This document shows, one piece after another, positions 6,877 to 7,203 of a stretch of DNA of 7,203 nt. Positions within the stretch are counted from its first letter, which is position 1. Each line of letters opens with the position of its first letter. Position numbers and translations under genes: made by a program. Source of the stretch: Flavobacteriaceae bacterium. Lineage in GTDB: Bacteria > Bacteroidota > Bacteroidia > Flavobacteriales > Flavobacteriaceae. The stretch spans positions 1 through 7,203 of the forward strand of contig JAESTG010000278.1 in the NCBI GenBank assembly GCA_016763715.1, given 5' to 3'. The notes under the pieces were generated by a model, which searched no databases, had not been told where the DNA came from, and saw only the letters and a program-made list of their open reading frames with translations.

Positions 6877-7064
6877 GATGGTATTGCCATATTGTCGATA
6901 TTTAGGTCAACCAATTTGTTGCCATCCATTACCGCTTGTACACCAGAAAAGTTAAAAGAGAATGTCATATTACTTTTGGCAACACCTTGAGTCTTTCCCT
7001 TGCCCCAACAAGTAAAGGATAAGTTTCCACGAATATCGTCGAGGTCATCCCAATTAAGTTCCAT
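6858..7064 (-). CDS. Small hypothetical protein (68 aa), possibly a gene fragment
   Basis: ATG 7064 to TGA 6858. The peptide opens with an acidic MELNWDDLDDIRG. It then alternates in a beta-strand-like manner (NLSFTCWGKGKTQGV, NMTFSFNFSGVQAVMDGNK, VDLNIDNM) with one Cys, and has no signal peptide or membrane segment. The frame is closed by a stop only five codons upstream of the ATG, so it could also be the C-terminal piece of a longer protein cut near 7080. Its 3' end overlaps the 3' end of the plus-strand frame ending at 6876 by 19 bases, tail to tail. I do not recognise the family. Balanced composition favours a real coding origin over chance. Confidence 0.38.
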   Translation of the reverse strand: MELNWDDLDDIRGNLSFTCWGKGKTQGVAKSNMTFSFNFSGVQAVMDGNKLVDLNIDNMAIPSYERTA

Positions 7065-7102
7065 TGGATGAAAAACTTAGATGTTTATGATGTCCTCATT
7101 GT

Positions 7103-7203
7103 GATAGGGAACGTGTAATACAATCTCGAGATATTCAAACTGAACGATTTAAAGAAATAGAGCACATCCATTATAACGCCCAGATGGGAGTGAGACAAAT
7201 TAG
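7103..7203 (+). pseudogene. YifB/ComM-type Mg-chelatase-like ATPase, C-terminal piece, 5'-truncated and running off the window
   Basis: The plus-strand frame reads DRERVIQSRDIQTERFKEIE followed by HIHYNAQMGVRQI to the last base. This fits the start of the Mg-chelatase C-terminal domain of YifB/ComM proteins (IRERV..AREIQ.ERF....IHYNAQM....IR), with HYNAQM especially diagnostic. In a whole protein (about 500 residues) this point lies near residue 400, after the Lon-like and AAA+ parts. Here the frame reaches a TGA at 7088-7090 only a few codons upstream (CPHC before DRERV does not fit the family), and no Walker motifs lie to the left. The gene is therefore cut at about 7100. ComM helps branch migration during uptake of DNA in transformable bacteria; this piece cannot do that alone. 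Whether the 3' end is intact lies outside the window. Confidence 0.72.

Noticed and set aside
5399..7203. CRISPR array, insertion sequence ends or riboswitch in the right-hand region
   Set aside because: No regularly spaced repeats, no transposase motif with terminal inverted repeats and flanking duplication, and no recognisable riboswitch core was seen.

Overview
The window looks like chromosomal DNA of a member of the Bacteroidota, most likely a flavobacterium. It is A+T-rich, start codons lack clear Shine-Dalgarno sequences, and the two large genes belong to the secreted RHS/YD-repeat type with a DUF6443 opening that is typical of that phylum. A fragment at the right edge reads like the C-terminal domain of the flavobacterial YifB/ComM ATPase. 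The assignment rests on sequence character only.

Left three quarters (1-5398, all minus strand): two large genes read leftwards, 7 bases apart. The first (5398 to 2141) encodes a complete 1085-residue exported protein that opens with a signal peptide and an SpvB-like segment and ends in YD repeats. The second (2133 to beyond base 1) opens with a signal peptide and DUF6443, continues into YD repeats, and then enters a probable beta-sandwich module where the window ends. Its C-terminus, where such proteins usually carry the RHS core end and a variable, often toxic, tip, lies outside. The tight spacing suggests one transcript and co-secretion. By analogy with TcB/TcC and other RHS shells, they may be two parts of one delivery or surface structure. 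Three runs of seven G on the coding strand lie in the two genes.

Right quarter (5399-7203): a non-coding stretch carries the likely promoter side of the RHS operon. It is followed by a set of short, unrelated and mostly broken pieces: an XRE-type regulator interrupted by a stop codon, a three-helix membrane protein that seems to lack its N-terminus, a piece resembling the C-terminal end of a large serine recombinase, two small unrecognised reading frames that converge, and a 5'-truncated yifB/comM fragment running off the right edge. The strands alternate and several pieces meet within a few bases of each other. This looks like a decayed recombination or integration zone next to the RHS locus rather than a working operon.

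No rRNA, tRNA, CRISPR array or complete insertion sequence was found.
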